A stretch of DNA of 64,000 nucleotides, from contig NC_009714.1 in assembly GCF_000017585.1 (NCBI RefSeq), positions 1,210,663 to 1,274,662 on the forward strand, given 5' to 3'. The position numbers and the translations under genes are program-made. Source of the DNA: Campylobacter hominis ATCC BAA-381. Lineage in GTDB: Bacteria; Campylobacterota; Campylobacteria; Campylobacterales; Campylobacteraceae. The notes beneath the pieces were generated by a model. The model was not told where the DNA came from. It ran no database searches and worked only from the letters and a program-made list of their open reading frames with translations. Of the stretch, positions 22,611 to 32,830 are shown in pieces; position 1 is the stretch's first letter; each line of letters begins with the position of its first letter.

Positions 22611-23809
22611 TATTTTCCTTTATTAAAATCATGTAAAATTTCAAGTAAATTGTGTGAAATTTTACAGAATTTATCTTTTTTATCTAAAATTTTATATTTG
22701 CTTTTTAAAATTTTCTCCGTCATCTTTTCATACTCTTTATCTAAATTTTCGCCGCTGTTTTGGTAAATTTTAACCATTTCGCGCCATTTTGAGAAATTTT
22801 TAAATTTTATAAAATTTTTGCCAAGTTTGGCTGAAATTTCGGTAAATTTTTTAAGATTCAAAGTAAAAGCAAAGACTTCACTGATTACAAAAATTTTATA
22901 AAATTCGTCGCAAAGCTCGATAAAATAAGTATTTTGACTATTTTCATTTAAACTTTCAAAATTCGGTAAAATCTTAGAAATTTCATTTAAAAGTATGCGT
23001 AAAACGAAATTTTTAAGATTTTTTTCATAACTTTTTTGCGCGAAAAAATGTTCTTCATCATTTAAAATAAACTCGAAATTCGTGCGATTAAAATTATTTA
23101 TAAGTTCCAAAATTTTATCTTTTTGGCTCAAAAGTCCAAGTTTATCTTGCAAAAATTCGTTTTGCGTAAAATTTGCAAAAACGTCAATCTCACTTATCTC
23201 ATTTAATTTTTTCAACGTAATTTTTAAATCTTTGCTTAAACTTTCATAAAGATTTTTTTCTATTAAATCATCACAAAGCTCAAAAAGAGCGCAAAATTTT
23301 CTAAAATTTTCAAGAAAAATATTTAAATTTTTAAAATCAAATTTAATAAAAAAGCGGTTTAAAATAATTAAAAAAGCGTCGTAAGTATTTAAAGCGGCCG
23401 GACAGCAAATCTCCAAATTTGGTAATTTCTTATAAATTTCAAGCGCGAATTTTGCATTAAAACCGTCTGTATCAATTCCGTAAAAAATAAGATTAAGCTC
23501 ATTTATATTTTTATTCAACGTAGCTAAATTTTTAAATTCGGCGCCGTAAAATTCCAAAACATCTCCGCTTTTGAATTCGTATCTTGTTTTTTTTATTTTA
23601 AAAGGAGATTTTTTCCCAAAACTTTTAAATGTTTGTTCATCGCAGACAGTGCGACTTTCATCTATATATAAGAAAAATTCGTTATCTGTTTTTTGGACAA
23701 AATTTTTAGAATCAAAAGATGTAAAAATTTTAGAAATTTCGCGTTTTTTAAACTCGCCAAAACGTAACAAAACTTCTAAAATATCAATATTAAAACTCAC
23801 AAATTGCAT
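22610..23809 (-). CDS. Conserved hypothetical protein, possibly a degenerate CYTH-CHAD protein
   Basis: A 399-residue Phe/Lys/Asn-rich cytoplasmic protein that I do not recognise with certainty. The segment KKTRYEFKSGDVLEF (about 75-90) followed by LNLIFYGIDTDGF resembles the KTRYE...EveF pattern of CYTH triphosphate-binding domains, and the remainder is all-helical as in CHAD domains, but the N-terminal ExExK motif of CYTH and the CHAD histidines are not evident. I set the start at the ATG at 23809, with GGAGAAA 4 bases upstream. It sits between perR and ubiE and overlaps ubiE by one base. No function is claimed. Confidence 0.6.
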   Translation of the reverse strand: MQFVSFNIDILEVLLRFGEFKKREISKIFTSFDSKNFVQKTDNEFFLYIDESRTVCDEQTFKSFGKKSPFKIKKTRYEFKSGDVLEFYGAEFKNLATLNKNINELNLIFYGIDTDGFNAKFALEIYKKLPNLEICCPAALNTYDAFLIILNRFFIKFDFKNLNIFLENFRKFCALFELCDDLIEKNLYESLSKDLKITLKKLNEISEIDVFANFTQNEFLQDKLGLLSQKDKILELINNFNRTNFEFILNDEEHFFAQKSYEKNLKNFVLRILLNEISKILPNFESLNENSQNTYFIELCDEFYKIFVISEVFAFTLNLKKFTEISAKLGKNFIKFKNFSKWREMVKIYQNSGENLDKEYEKMTEKILKSKYKILDKKDKFCKISHNLLEILHDFNKGK

Positions 23810-23856
23810 AAAATTTCTCCAAAAAATCAGCAAATTTTAGCAAATTTGCACTTAAA

Positions 23857-24267
23857 CTATCTACAGAGCTCGCAATCTTCAGTAGTCGCTACGACATTAA
23901 ACCGCTTTGTGATATTGCCGATTTTACGATCAAAGGCTTCCTGAAATTTATCCAAAAGTTTGCCGTCAAAATCTACATCGCGTACTGCGCCGCATTTTTC
24001 GCATACGATATGCATATGATGATGTTCGAAAATATCAAATTTTACCTTTTGATTTGGAGCATTTACCTCAACTACAATTCCTTTATCGATAAGTACACTT
24101 ATATTTTTATAAACTGTAGCAAGTGAAACGGTAGAATAATTTTTTCTAATTTGTTCATAAAGCTCATCCATCGTAGGATGCTTATGATTCGCCAAAATTT
24201 TTAAGATACAAATTCGTTGTGGAGTGGCTTTTAAACCGCAATCTTTAATCATAGAAACATAATCCAT
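23857..24267 (-). CDS. perR: Fur-family peroxide regulator PerR
   Basis: A 136-residue Fur-family repressor. The winged-helix part contains LKATPQRICILKIL and the recognition helix STVSLATVYKNISVL. The metal sites are HHHMHIVCEKCG and the C-terminal CELC, giving the two CxxC pairs of the structural zinc site. Position next to dxs and similarity in layout point to PerR, the peroxide-sensing member, over Fur; this is inferred mainly from remembered C. jejuni gene order. A TATAAT box lies about 60 bases upstream. Some family members autoregulate. Confidence 0.88.
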   Translation of the reverse strand: MDYVSMIKDCGLKATPQRICILKILANHKHPTMDELYEQIRKNYSTVSLATVYKNISVLIDKGIVVEVNAPNQKVKFDIFEHHHMHIVCEKCGAVRDVDFDGKLLDKFQEAFDRKIGNITKRFNVVATTEDCELCR

Positions 24268-24317
24268 TTTTTGCCTTTTAAAAAAATTCAGTTTTTATAA
24301 TAACATAACTAGATTTA

Positions 24318-24334
24318 AATTTTTATTATACTCA
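24318..24334 (-). promoter_or_regulatory. Candidate perR promoter
   Basis: In the 67-base gap after dxs the minus strand reads GAGTATAATAAA, with TATAAT at 24330-24325. TTATTATA occurs further downstream, forming a spaced inverted pair with TATAATAA that could be an AT-rich Fur/PerR-type operator. It suggests perR has its own start inside the dxs run; the operator idea is weak. Confidence 0.45.
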
Positions 24335-26158
24335 CTAATATTTTTTATCATTTAGTATCTTTTTTGCTAAACTATCGATATCCAAGCCTAAAAAATACTC
24401 TACATCGGGCGTTTTGCCGTGCGGTAAAAATTTATCGTCATATTCAAAAGTATTAATTTCAACATCATAAATTTTATTTTCTTGTAAAAATGCGCTTAAA
24501 ATGTCGCCTATACCGCCTTTTTTTACGCTATCGCTGAAAATATACCAAATTTTATCTTTCTTAGCCAGATTAATTAAAAATTCTTTATCCAGCGGCTTTG
24601 CAAAAACAAGGTCAATCAAATCGGTCTCAAAATCAAGTTTAATGCTTACTTCATAAGCCCTGCCGACACCATTTCCATATCCTATAAGAGCAGTTTTTGC
24701 GTTTTTATTCTCTCGCAGTAAAACTGATTTTCCTCTAGAAATTTTCGGTGCGTCTTTAAATTGTTCATGCAAAATAAAACTTCCTCTAGGATAACGAATC
24801 GCTAAAAGCCCCTCGTGAACGTAAGAATACTCGATCATATCCTTAAAGCTTTGTTCATCTCTTGGCGCGCACATACTGACGTTTGGAATAGCATTTAAAA
24901 AACTTATATCAAAACAGCCTTCATGCGTTTCGCCGTCTTCACCTACAATCCCGGCTCTATCCATAGCAATTACAGCGCTTAGATTCATAATCGCCAAATC
25001 ATGAATCACCTGATCGTAAGCGCGCTGCATAAATGTGGAATAAATCGTAATATACGGCTTAAAACCCTCTTTTGCCATCGCTGCCATTGAAGTTACCGCA
25101 TGTTGCTCCGCTATCGCCACATCCCAAAAACGTTCCGGAAATGCTTCGATTAATTTATCCATACCGGTTCCTGTCGGCATTGCAGCCGTTACGCCGACTA
25201 CATTTTTATGTTTTGCGGCCAAATTTAAAAGTGCTTCACTATAAATTTGCGTAGCTGAACGTTTGGCATGCTTTTTAGGCTCGCCGCTTTGTAAATCGAA
25301 AGGTCCTACACCATGCCAATGTTCATCAAATCCCTCGGCTTTTTCATAACCTTTGCCTTTTATGGTTTGAGTATGCACAATAACGGGCTTTTTCATAGAT
25401 TTTGCAACTTTAAAAGCGGAAATCAAATCAGCCAAATCGTGTCCGTTAACAGGGCCTATATATTCAAGCCCGAGCTCTTCAAAAAGCATCCCAGGAGTTA
25501 TAAGCCTGAATCCTTCTTCAAAACGCTTTGCCATGTAAGCGGCACCGTCAGGAATATATGAAAGAAGCTGATTTACCCTGCCCTTAAATTTTTGGTAAAA
25601 CTCACCAGCCATCATTTGAGATAAATATTTGCTGATAGCGCCTATCGGTCTGCTAATCGACATCTCATTATCATTTAAAATAATTATGCAAGGATATTTT
25701 CTCTCTCCAAGCTCATTCATCGCTTCATAAGCCATTCCGGCACTCATAGCACCATCACCTATAAGAGCTACAGGAATGCGGTTTTCGCCTTTTAGTTTTA
25801 TGGCTTTGGCAGCACCTACGGCAAGCGAAATGGAAGTAGAACTGTGCCCTGCTACAAAATAATCGAATTTACTCTCTTTAGGTTTTGTATAACCGCTTAT
25901 TCCGCCAAGTTGGCGAAGCGAAGAAAACTCATCCCAACGTCCTGTTAAAAGCTTGTGAGCATAACTTTGATGGCTGACATCGAAAATAAACGGATCACTA
26001 TCAGGATCGAAAACGTAATGCATAGCGACTATTAATTCAACTGCTCCCATATTTGAACTGAGATGTCCGCCGTTTTGACTTACAACTTCTAAAATTCGCT
26101 CTCTTATTTGCTTACATAGCTCATTTAATTCAGTTAAATTTTTGTTTTTTATATCCAA
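24335..26158 (-). CDS. dxs: 1-deoxy-D-xylulose-5-phosphate synthase
   Basis: First enzyme of the MEP isoprenoid pathway: pyruvate plus glyceraldehyde 3-phosphate to DXP, TPP-dependent. The 607 residues include GHLSSNMGAVE, DVSHQSYAHKLLTGR, the TPP motif GDGAMSAGMAYEA...ND, the Glu-containing DVAIAEQHAVT and DRAGIVGEDGETHEG. The gene starts 4 bases after the hisC stop. In C. jejuni I recall fliF, fliG and fliH between hisC and dxs; here they are absent. Confidence 0.97.
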   Translation of the reverse strand: MDIKNKNLTELNELCKQIRERILEVVSQNGGHLSSNMGAVELIVAMHYVFDPDSDPFIFDVSHQSYAHKLLTGRWDEFSSLRQLGGISGYTKPKESKFDYFVAGHSSTSISLAVGAAKAIKLKGENRIPVALIGDGAMSAGMAYEAMNELGERKYPCIIILNDNEMSISRPIGAISKYLSQMMAGEFYQKFKGRVNQLLSYIPDGAAYMAKRFEEGFRLITPGMLFEELGLEYIGPVNGHDLADLISAFKVAKSMKKPVIVHTQTIKGKGYEKAEGFDEHWHGVGPFDLQSGEPKKHAKRSATQIYSEALLNLAAKHKNVVGVTAAMPTGTGMDKLIEAFPERFWDVAIAEQHAVTSMAAMAKEGFKPYITIYSTFMQRAYDQVIHDLAIMNLSAVIAMDRAGIVGEDGETHEGCFDISFLNAIPNVSMCAPRDEQSFKDMIEYSYVHEGLLAIRYPRGSFILHEQFKDAPKISRGKSVLLRENKNAKTALIGYGNGVGRAYEVSIKLDFETDLIDLVFAKPLDKEFLINLAKKDKIWYIFSDSVKKGGIGDILSAFLQENKIYDVEINTFEYDDKFLPHGKTPDVEYFLGLDIDSLAKKILNDKKY

Positions 26159-26162
26159 AATT

Positions 26163-27263
26163 TTATCCTAAAAGCTTTCTTAGCTCATCAAAAATTCGTT
26201 TATTTTGTTTTGGAAGACCGACTGTAATTCTAATCGCATTTAAGCCGTATCCTTTCAGATCTCTTACAATAAGACCTTTTTCAAGTAATTTTTGTGAAAT
26301 TTCGCTTGACTTCTTACTTTCATCAAGTATAAAAGTTATGAAATTCGTATAGCTTTTGATAAATTTTATTCCGGTTGCGTTTGCAAATTTTTCATATTTT
26401 TTCATCTCTTTGAAATTATTTTTTATTGTTTTTTCAATAAATTTTTTATCCTGTAAAGCAGCTACTGCTGCAGCTAAACTTAAATTTGCAACATTAAACG
26501 GAGGACGAAGTTTATATAAAGCTGAAATTATTTTTTCATCAGCCACACCATACCCAACGCGAAGTCCGCCAAGTCCGTAAACTTTTGAAAAAGTGCCAAG
26601 ATAAATCGCATTTTTTAATTTCACAATTTCCGCAGGTTCGATATGTTTGTGTTTATCTTTAAAACTTGCAAACTCGTTATAAGCCGCATCGATCACAACA
26701 AGAGTGTCATCATCTATACTTTTTATAAATTTAATCACATCTTTGGCATCAAGACATTCTCCAAGCGGATTGTTCGGTACGCACAGGAAAATTACCGAAA
26801 TTTCATCCTTATGTGATTCGTAAAGCTCTTTTATCTCTTTTAAATCGTGAAATTTTGAAGCAGTGCTGAAATGTTTTGCTTTTGCATGTTTTGCATAAAT
26901 TCCATACATTGAAAATGTTGTGCCGGCCGTTAAAATTCCATTGTTTTCATTACATTTTGCATGGATTAAAAACTCTATTATCTGATCACTTCCGGCACCT
27001 ATTATTACATTTTTTTCGCTGACACCGTATTTGTCTGCAAGTGCACCTTTTAACTCAAACATGGAATCATCAGGGTAAAGATTTGCATGTTTTGCCATTT
27101 TATAAATTGCTTTTACAGCTTTTTTACCAGTTCCGAGCGGATTTTCATTGCTTGCCAGTTTTATTACATCGTCTTCTTTGACGCCATATTCGCGCACTAC
27201 AAGTTCGACGGGCTTACCGGCTTCATAATTTTGTAAATTTTCTACGTAATCATTAAATTTCAT
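26163..27263 (-). CDS. hisC: Histidinol-phosphate aminotransferase
   Basis: PLP enzyme for histidine synthesis (imidazole acetol phosphate to histidinol phosphate); some homologues also serve aromatic amino acids, which fits its coupling to pheA. Signatures are LASNENPLG, the cofactor region [11 protein letters not shown] and the PLP lysine in [18 protein letters not shown] start at the ATG at 27263 (366 residues), which overlaps the pheA stop as ATGA with AAAGGAGAAGAG upstream; an in-frame extension to 27296 lacks support. Confidence 0.95.
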   Translation of the reverse strand: MKFNDYVENLQNYEAGKPVELVVREYGVKEDDVIKLASNENPLGTGKKAVKAIYKMAKHANLYPDDSMFELKGALADKYGVSEKNVIIGAGSDQIIEFLIHAKCNENNGILTAGTTFSMYGIYAKHAKAKHFSTASKFHDLKEIKELYESHKDEISVIFLCVPNNPLGECLDAKDVIKFIKSIDDDTLVVIDAAYNEFASFKDKHKHIEPAEIVKLKNAIYLGTFSKVYGLGGLRVGYGVADEKIISALYKLRPPFNVANLSLAAAVAALQDKKFIEKTIKNNFKEMKKYEKFANATGIKFIKSYTNFITFILDESKKSSEISQKLLEKGLIVRDLKGYGLNAIRITVGLPKQNKRIFDELRKLLG

Positions 27264-28339
27264 ATCTCTTCTCCTTTTATATAACTTCCAAGCCATGAAA
27301 TTTCGTGGCCGACACTACTTGCAAGTTCTAAAACTCTTTTTACATTTTCATCGTCAATATGCCCGTCAAAATCAATGTAAAAAACGGTTCTGAACTCTTT
27401 CATTTTAGCGGGACGATTGATTAATTTAGTTAAGTTTATATTTTCATTTCTAAACATTTGCAAAAGCTCAACCAAAGCGCCCGGACGATGATCCGTTTTT
27501 GCCAAAATACTGGTTTTATCATTGTCGCTTTTTGCATTTTTAAAATCACTCAATATAAAAAATCTCGTGCGATTTGCAGCATTATCTTCGATTCTGTCAA
27601 ACATTATAGGCACTTTGTAAAGATCGGCGGCTATTTTAGAGCAAATCGCGGCCGAATTAGGAGTACCGCTTGCCATTTGAGCGGCAAGCGCAGTTGATTT
27701 TGTCGCTACAAATTCAACCTCGCTTAAAGCATGATCATCTAAAAATTTAAGACATTGAGAATATCCCTGCGGATGTGAAAAAATCTTTTTAATCTGCGTT
27801 ATATAATCACAACAGCTAACAAAAGAGTGATGTATATCAAGATAAATTTCTGCTACTATTTTTACTTTTTCATATTTTCGTAAGCAATCAAGCGTAACTC
27901 CTACGGCGCCTTCAGTGTTATTTTCTATAGGAACGACGCCGAATTTAGCTTCACCGTTTGTTATTTCTTTAAAAACGGCTTCTATATTTGCTAGCGGTAA
28001 ATATGAGCTGATGGCGCCGAAACGTGCTTTTGCAGCTTGATGAGAATACGTTCCGTAAGGTCCTAAAAATGCAACATTTTGAGGTTTTTCCAAATTTCTG
28101 GAAATTGAGAAAATTTCAAAAAAAATCGCTTCAATCGCTTTTTTATTTAAATTTTTAGGTTTTAACGAATCAAGGCGACTGATAATCGAGCTTTCTCTTT
28201 CGGGACGATAGATCGCACCGCCTTTTGAAAGTTTAAGCTCACCGATTTTTTTTACGATTTCTAAACGACGATCAAGAGTTTTTACAAGTTCATCGTCAAT
28301 TTCATCTATCAAATTTCTTAAATCATTTATATTTTGCAC
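27260..28339 (-). CDS. pheA: Bifunctional chorismate mutase / prephenate dehydratase
   Basis: Turns chorismate into prephenate and then phenylpyruvate. Domains in order: chorismate mutase helices (1-85; [19 protein letters not shown]), prephenate dehydratase (about 93-270; [21 protein letters not shown], the catalytic ANRTRFF) and a C-terminal ACT domain for phenylalanine feedback (about 277-350; [13 protein letters not shown]). The start is a GTG at 28339 with GGAGG 6 bases upstream, which decides it. It overlaps the HAD gene by 17 bases and hisC by 4. Confidence 0.96.
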   Translation of the reverse strand: MQNINDLRNLIDEIDDELVKTLDRRLEIVKKIGELKLSKGGAIYRPERESSIISRLDSLKPKNLNKKAIEAIFFEIFSISRNLEKPQNVAFLGPYGTYSHQAAKARFGAISSYLPLANIEAVFKEITNGEAKFGVVPIENNTEGAVGVTLDCLRKYEKVKIVAEIYLDIHHSFVSCCDYITQIKKIFSHPQGYSQCLKFLDDHALSEVEFVATKSTALAAQMASGTPNSAAICSKIAADLYKVPIMFDRIEDNAANRTRFFILSDFKNAKSDNDKTSILAKTDHRPGALVELLQMFRNENINLTKLINRPAKMKEFRTVFYIDFDGHIDDENVKRVLELASSVGHEISWLGSYIKGEEI

Positions 28340-29108
28340 TTAAAACCTCCAAAAATTCTCCGACATATTTGTAAATTTCATCCAAAATTTCAGGCTTTAC
28401 ACCGGAATTTTGCACGCTTGAAACTTTTCCGCTTAAAACTAAAGCCGTTTGCATACCAAGATTTTTAGCACCCGACAAATCGCCTCTTGCATCGTCACTA
28501 ATTATTTTTATATCTTTAAAATTTAATGAATTATCTTGCTTTTTTATCAAATTCAAAGCTGTTTGAAAAAATTTTACGCTTGGTTTACCGACTGCTTTAT
28601 ATTCGGTTCCCGTTGCATTTTTTATCATTGAAGCAATAGCTCCTACTCCAGGAAAAAGTCTACCGTGTTTTTTATAAACGCTTGTTTCGTGCATAGGAAT
28701 AAATTTTGCGCCGTCATTTATAAGCTCAATCATTGAAGCAAAATCGCTGAACTTGAAATCATCAAAACTGGCAACCATAACAGCTTTCGCATTTTTTAAA
28801 TTTTGAGTATATCCAAGTTTTTGCATCGTGTTTATAAACTCATCGGCACCAAACATCGCAACTTCGCAAGGCTTTATAATATCATCCAAAACACAAAACG
28901 GATCCAAATAAGCACCGTCTTTGACAGCAAGCCCTTTTTGTCTCAAACTTGCCAAAAATTCGGCACTTGTGTGTTTTGTATTGTTTGTAATCACAATATA
29001 TGGTAAATTTTTTTTATTTAAAAACTCAATTAGTTTGCATGCTCCATTTACAGGGCTTTTATCGGCATCACTTAAAAGTGTGCCTTGAACATCTATAAAA
29101 AAACTCAT
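28323..29108 (-). CDS. HAD-superfamily hydrolase, NagD-like
   Basis: A 261-residue HAD phosphatase of the NagD / p-nitrophenyl phosphatase type with the C2 cap. Motif II is in YIVITNNTKHTS, the cap ends in the GKPSVKFF lysine motif, and motif III/IV is IISDDARGDLSGAKNLG. Motif I reads FIDVQGTLL: the nucleophile Asp6 is present, but the second acidic residue of DxD, the usual general acid/base, is Gln8. Activity may therefore be lower or altered. It overlaps lysA by 4 bases (ATGA) and pheA by 17. The substrate is unknown. Confidence 0.85.
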   Translation of the reverse strand: MSFFIDVQGTLLSDADKSPVNGACKLIEFLNKKNLPYIVITNNTKHTSAEFLASLRQKGLAVKDGAYLDPFCVLDDIIKPCEVAMFGADEFINTMQKLGYTQNLKNAKAVMVASFDDFKFSDFASMIELINDGAKFIPMHETSVYKKHGRLFPGVGAIASMIKNATGTEYKAVGKPSVKFFQTALNLIKKQDNSLNFKDIKIISDDARGDLSGAKNLGMQTALVLSGKVSSVQNSGVKPEILDEIYKYVGEFLEVLSAKYK

Positions 29109-30343
29109 ATAAACTCCCTTTCCAAAGCTATCAAATACTCAAAGCTCTCACGCCTTCTAATTAACCTGTCTGTGCCGTTTTCAAGCGCTACTTCAGCGCA
29201 ACGAAGTCGTGAATTATAATTGCTTGACATACTAAATCCATAAGCTCCCGCGCTTTTTACCAAAAGTAAATCGCCGTTTTTAAGCTCCGGCAAATCTACG
29301 TTTTTAGCTAAAAAATCGCTGCTTTCACAAATCGGTCCGACTACATCGGCTTTTGAAATTTCATTTAAATTTTGAACAGAATTTTCATTCGAAATTTCGC
29401 CGTTTTGTTTTGAAACGACTGAAATTCCATGATGAGCGTTATATAAACTTGGACGAATCAGATCATTCATCGCACCGTCAACAATCACAAAACGTTTTTT
29501 TGAATTAAGCTTTTGATATAAAACTTTAGTTAGAAAAACACCGGCATTTGCGGTTAAAAAACGCCCAGGTTCACATATTACAGTAACGTCTTGCCCTTTT
29601 AGAGCGCCCAAAATTCCTTGTGCGTAATCATAAAGCGAAATCTCATTTTCATTTTCATAGATTACTCCGATTCCTCCGCCTACATCAAAAAATTTAATAT
29701 CGATTTCAAGCGCTTTTAATTCGCTCATAATATTACTCACAATATTTGCCGCCTCAATTATAGGAGCAAGTTCTGTAAGCTGTGAACCGATATGAAAATG
29801 TATGCCATAAGGCTGCAACCACTCGCTTTTTTTAGCGTATAGATACATCTTTTTAGCTTCTGAAATTTCTACACCGAATTTATTTTCATTCAAACCTGTT
29901 GATATGTAAGGATGAGTTTTCGCATCTACATTAGGATTCACACGAATACTGATTCTTGCCTGTTTTTTAAGCTCTTTTGCAATATTTTCAAGGCGAAGCA
30001 TTTCAGCCGGACTTTCCAAATTTATCATCAAAATATTATTTTGTAAAGCTTCTTTGAGTTCTTCGTCTTTTTTTCCGACACCTGAAAATATAATTTTATA
30101 AGCGTTTGCTCCAGCCAAAAGCGCACGGCGCACTTCACCGATACTTACGCAATCAAAACCGCTACCAAGATTCGCTAAAAATTTTAAAACACTAAGATTT
30201 GAGTTTGCCTTTACAGCGAAGCAAACAAGCGACTTTCTTGCGCTAAACGCATTTTTTAACGCCAAATAGCGCGATTTTATATAATCAAAATCGTAAATAT
30301 AAAGCGGTGTGCCGTATTTTGTGGCTAGAATTTTATAATCCAT
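29105..30343 (-). CDS. lysA: Diaminopimelate decarboxylase
   Basis: Last step of lysine synthesis, decarboxylating meso-diaminopimelate with PLP. The alanine-racemase-like barrel has the PLP lysine in CFAVKANSN, GSGFDCVSIGEV, HFHIGSQ and the phosphate site CEPGRFL; the C-terminal barrel has CESSDFLA and AGAYGFSMSSNYN. The 412 residues are full length. It begins a cluster with HAD, pheA and hisC joined by short overlaps and is 156 bases downstream of the LPS permease gene. Confidence 0.97.
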   Translation of the reverse strand: MDYKILATKYGTPLYIYDFDYIKSRYLALKNAFSARKSLVCFAVKANSNLSVLKFLANLGSGFDCVSIGEVRRALLAGANAYKIIFSGVGKKDEELKEALQNNILMINLESPAEMLRLENIAKELKKQARISIRVNPNVDAKTHPYISTGLNENKFGVEISEAKKMYLYAKKSEWLQPYGIHFHIGSQLTELAPIIEAANIVSNIMSELKALEIDIKFFDVGGGIGVIYENENEISLYDYAQGILGALKGQDVTVICEPGRFLTANAGVFLTKVLYQKLNSKKRFVIVDGAMNDLIRPSLYNAHHGISVVSKQNGEISNENSVQNLNEISKADVVGPICESSDFLAKNVDLPELKNGDLLLVKSAGAYGFSMSSNYNSRLRCAEVALENGTDRLIRRRESFEYLIALEREFI

Positions 30344-30499
30344 AAAAGACCTTTTTTAAACAAAAAATTCTTTAAATTTTACCAAAAAAAGCTAATTGTT
30401 AGTTTAAATTTCATTTTGCAGAATTTTACTTGATAATATTAAATTTTATATAAAAAAGTTATTTATATAAAAATTTTTATATCGTTTGCTTTAATAAAT

Positions 30500-31561
30500 T
30501 TATCTATGTTTTAAAAATAAATAACACGCATAACAAAACATCACAAAAATCGGTAATATAATGCCGATTTCAGGAATAATTACACCGTTTAACGAAAAAC
30601 GGACAAGCACAAAAAGTATTCCCCAGACACAAAGCGTGATAATAAAAAATGCAAAACTTAAAAGTGCAAGATTAAAAAACCTGCTGATTACAGGCAAATA
30701 ATAATAAAGTATCAAAACCATAAACGGCGCAAAGAGCGGAAAAAAAATCATTACAAAAAGATTTGCTTTAAGAGTTTGCACATTTATGCCCTGATTTTTG
30801 AATGTTTTTATCGATTTAATCGCTTCATAAATTGTATAGGTTTGAGAGCTGTCATAAACGTTTTTTATTGTGTTCGGATCGAAATTATTGAGTTTTTGCG
30901 CATTTTTTTCAAATTTATATGTTAAACCTTGCTCACCAAGACGCAAATTTTGCGGCAAAAATGTAGTATTTACATCACTGAAAAGCCATTTTTTATCGTT
31001 ATATACGCCTTTTTTGCTAATTGCTTTGCTGATTAAATTTGTGCCGTTCGTCTCTAGAAAAATCACATCTTTTGCTGTTTTTTCTTTAGGATTTAATTTA
31101 CTCATATATATGAAATTTCCATCATATTTCAATAGTAAATCATCGGCATTTTCATTTAAACTTGCAAAATTTGTAATATTTTTTTGAAATTTTACAGCTT
31201 TTACAAAAATCGTATTATTAAGAGAAATATATCCGAACGTAATAAATAAAGCAATTAAAAAAGGCGGAATGATAAGCGAATTTTTTGGCACGCCAAGTGC
31301 GAAAAAACTTATAAACTCATTGTTTCTTATCATATTGAATTTCGCAATAATAAGAGCAAAAACAAGACTTAAAGGAAGTGTATAAGTAATAGCCGCAACT
31401 GCCGTAATAGCTATGTAAAGAAGTCCCAGATTAGCACTTTGCGGAAAATCTTTAAGATTTGTAAGAACATCAATTCCTACATAAAAAAATTCCAAAGCCA
31501 CGAACAGAATAACAAAATATTTAAAATATGTCCAACCGATATATTTTTGAAAAATTTTCAT
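30500..31561 (-). CDS. LptF/LptG-family lipopolysaccharide export permease
   Basis: YjgP/YjgQ-family inner membrane protein, one half of the LptFG channel that moves lipooligosaccharide to the outer membrane. The 353-residue protein has helices at about 15-35, 55-80 and 95-115, a large periplasmic beta domain (about 130-260), then three C-terminal helices. I use the ATG at 31561, forming an ATGA overlap with the pth stop. Which of LptF or LptG it is cannot be fixed from the sequence alone; its partner is not in the window. Confidence 0.88.
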   Translation of the reverse strand: MKIFQKYIGWTYFKYFVILFVALEFFYVGIDVLTNLKDFPQSANLGLLYIAITAVAAITYTLPLSLVFALIIAKFNMIRNNEFISFFALGVPKNSLIIPPFLIALFITFGYISLNNTIFVKAVKFQKNITNFASLNENADDLLLKYDGNFIYMSKLNPKEKTAKDVIFLETNGTNLISKAISKKGVYNDKKWLFSDVNTTFLPQNLRLGEQGLTYKFEKNAQKLNNFDPNTIKNVYDSSQTYTIYEAIKSIKTFKNQGINVQTLKANLFVMIFFPLFAPFMVLILYYYLPVISRFFNLALLSFAFFIITLCVWGILFVLVRFSLNGVIIPEIGIILPIFVMFCYACYLFLKHR

Positions 31562-32220
31562 TTTTTTTCGCTTGAACATGAAATTTGTGAAATTTTGACA
31601 TTTTTGATTAAATTTTTTAATGCCGAATTTTGTGAATTTAAATTTTCATCATCTGAATTTTTAGATAAAATTTCACTTTTAAGACCTTTGCGCGAAAATT
31701 TTTGAGATGTTAAGTTTATATCGTTTTTTATTAAAAATTCAACCGCTTTTTTAGCTGTGCTTAAAATTTCAACCAATTTCTTATCTTCGTCATTGTTAAA
31801 CTTAGAAAGTACAATATTTGCGGCATTTCCTTGACCGCGACCGATTCCTATTCGAACTCTTTCGTAGTCATTGCCGATTAAATTGTCAATTGATTTTATG
31901 CCATTGTGTCCGCCGCTGCTACCGCCTCTTTTAAATCTAAGAGCGCCGAAATTAAGATCCAAATCATCGTGTATTACAATAATTCGCTCAGGTTTATAAA
32001 AATCATTAACGGCTTTTACGGAATTTCCGCTTAAATTCATAAAAGTTTGAGGTTTTAGAAGTAGAATTTCGCCTTTTTTAAAAAGCTCACCTTGAAATTT
32101 TGAGCTTTTAAGCGATGAAAAATCACTGCTTAAAAGCTCATCAATCAGCATAAATCCTATATTATGCTTAGTATTTTTATACTCATTTCCGGGATTTCCA
32201 AGCCCTACAATAAGTATCAT
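31558..32220 (-). CDS. pth: Peptidyl-tRNA hydrolase
   Basis: Rescues peptidyl-tRNA released from ribosomes. [16 protein letters not shown] with the catalytic His, [21 protein letters not shown] and GGHNGIKSI are all typical. The protein is 220 residues, about 30 longer than most; the extra C-terminal tail (about 175-220) is Ser/Asn/Lys-rich and looks unstructured. It follows rplY by 8 bases, the common rplY-pth pairing, and overlaps the permease gene by 4. Confidence 0.96.
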   Translation of the reverse strand: MILIVGLGNPGNEYKNTKHNIGFMLIDELLSSDFSSLKSSKFQGELFKKGEILLLKPQTFMNLSGNSVKAVNDFYKPERIIVIHDDLDLNFGALRFKRGGSSGGHNGIKSIDNLIGNDYERVRIGIGRGQGNAANIVLSKFNNDEDKKLVEILSTAKKAVEFLIKNDINLTSQKFSRKGLKSEILSKNSDDENLNSQNSALKNLIKNVKISQISCSSEKK

Positions 32221-32228
32221 TTTAGCCC

Positions 32229-32765
32229 TTATTGAGCTGTCGAAACTCCGACAACTGCAACAGAATTGTTTTCAACAATACTTACATTATCAGGCAGTTT
32301 GATATCTCGCACCAATAAGCTGTCATTTACATCAAGATCGCTTACATCAAGAACAAATTCATTTGGAAGATCTTTACCTGCGCATTTTACTGTCAATCTT
32401 CGTTTTGATTGAACCAAAATGCCTTTATTACGTAAACCTTTCGCAACTCCTACAATTTTAACAGGAACAAGATAATGCGAAATTTCATTATCTAAAACAA
32501 TGCGTAAATCAACATGTTTCAAAGCATTTGTAACAGGATGTTTTTGATAATCTTGAACTACTACTTTGTAGGTTTTATCAGCAATTTTTACCTCAAAAGG
32601 AAGTGTTGTTTTTGCTTTTACGACTTTGATAAAATCATTGACTTTAAATGCCGCATTTATATTTTTAAATCCTTTCGCGTAAATATTTGCGATTAGATAA
32701 CCATCTCTTCTAAGAGCTTTTGAGCTCTTTCTACCGATACTCTCTCTAACGATACCTTCTAACAT
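32229..32765 (-). CDS. rplY: Ribosomal protein L25 (general stress CTC form)
   Basis: 5S rRNA-binding ribosomal protein. The 178-residue protein has the L25 domain (about 1-90, with [16 protein letters not shown]) and the C-terminal TL5/CTC beta domain. AAAGGACTACG precedes the ATG, and 65 bases separate it from pilT, long enough for a separate promoter. Confidence 0.95.
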   Translation of the reverse strand: MLEGIVRESIGRKSSKALRRDGYLIANIYAKGFKNINAAFKVNDFIKVVKAKTTLPFEVKIADKTYKVVVQDYQKHPVTNALKHVDLRIVLDNEISHYLVPVKIVGVAKGLRNKGILVQSKRRLTVKCAGKDLPNEFVLDVSDLDVNDSLLVRDIKLPDNVSIVENNSVAVVGVSTAQ

Positions 32766-32830
32766 CGTAGTCCTTTCATAAAAAAAATGAGGTGCGATTT
32801 TAGCACAATATTTATAAATTCCAGGTAAAT

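Noticed and set aside
24318-24334. Well-defined PerR box upstream of perR
   Set aside because: The AT-rich inverted pair TATAATAA / TTATTATA is too widely spaced for a standard Fur-family operator, so only a promoter is listed.
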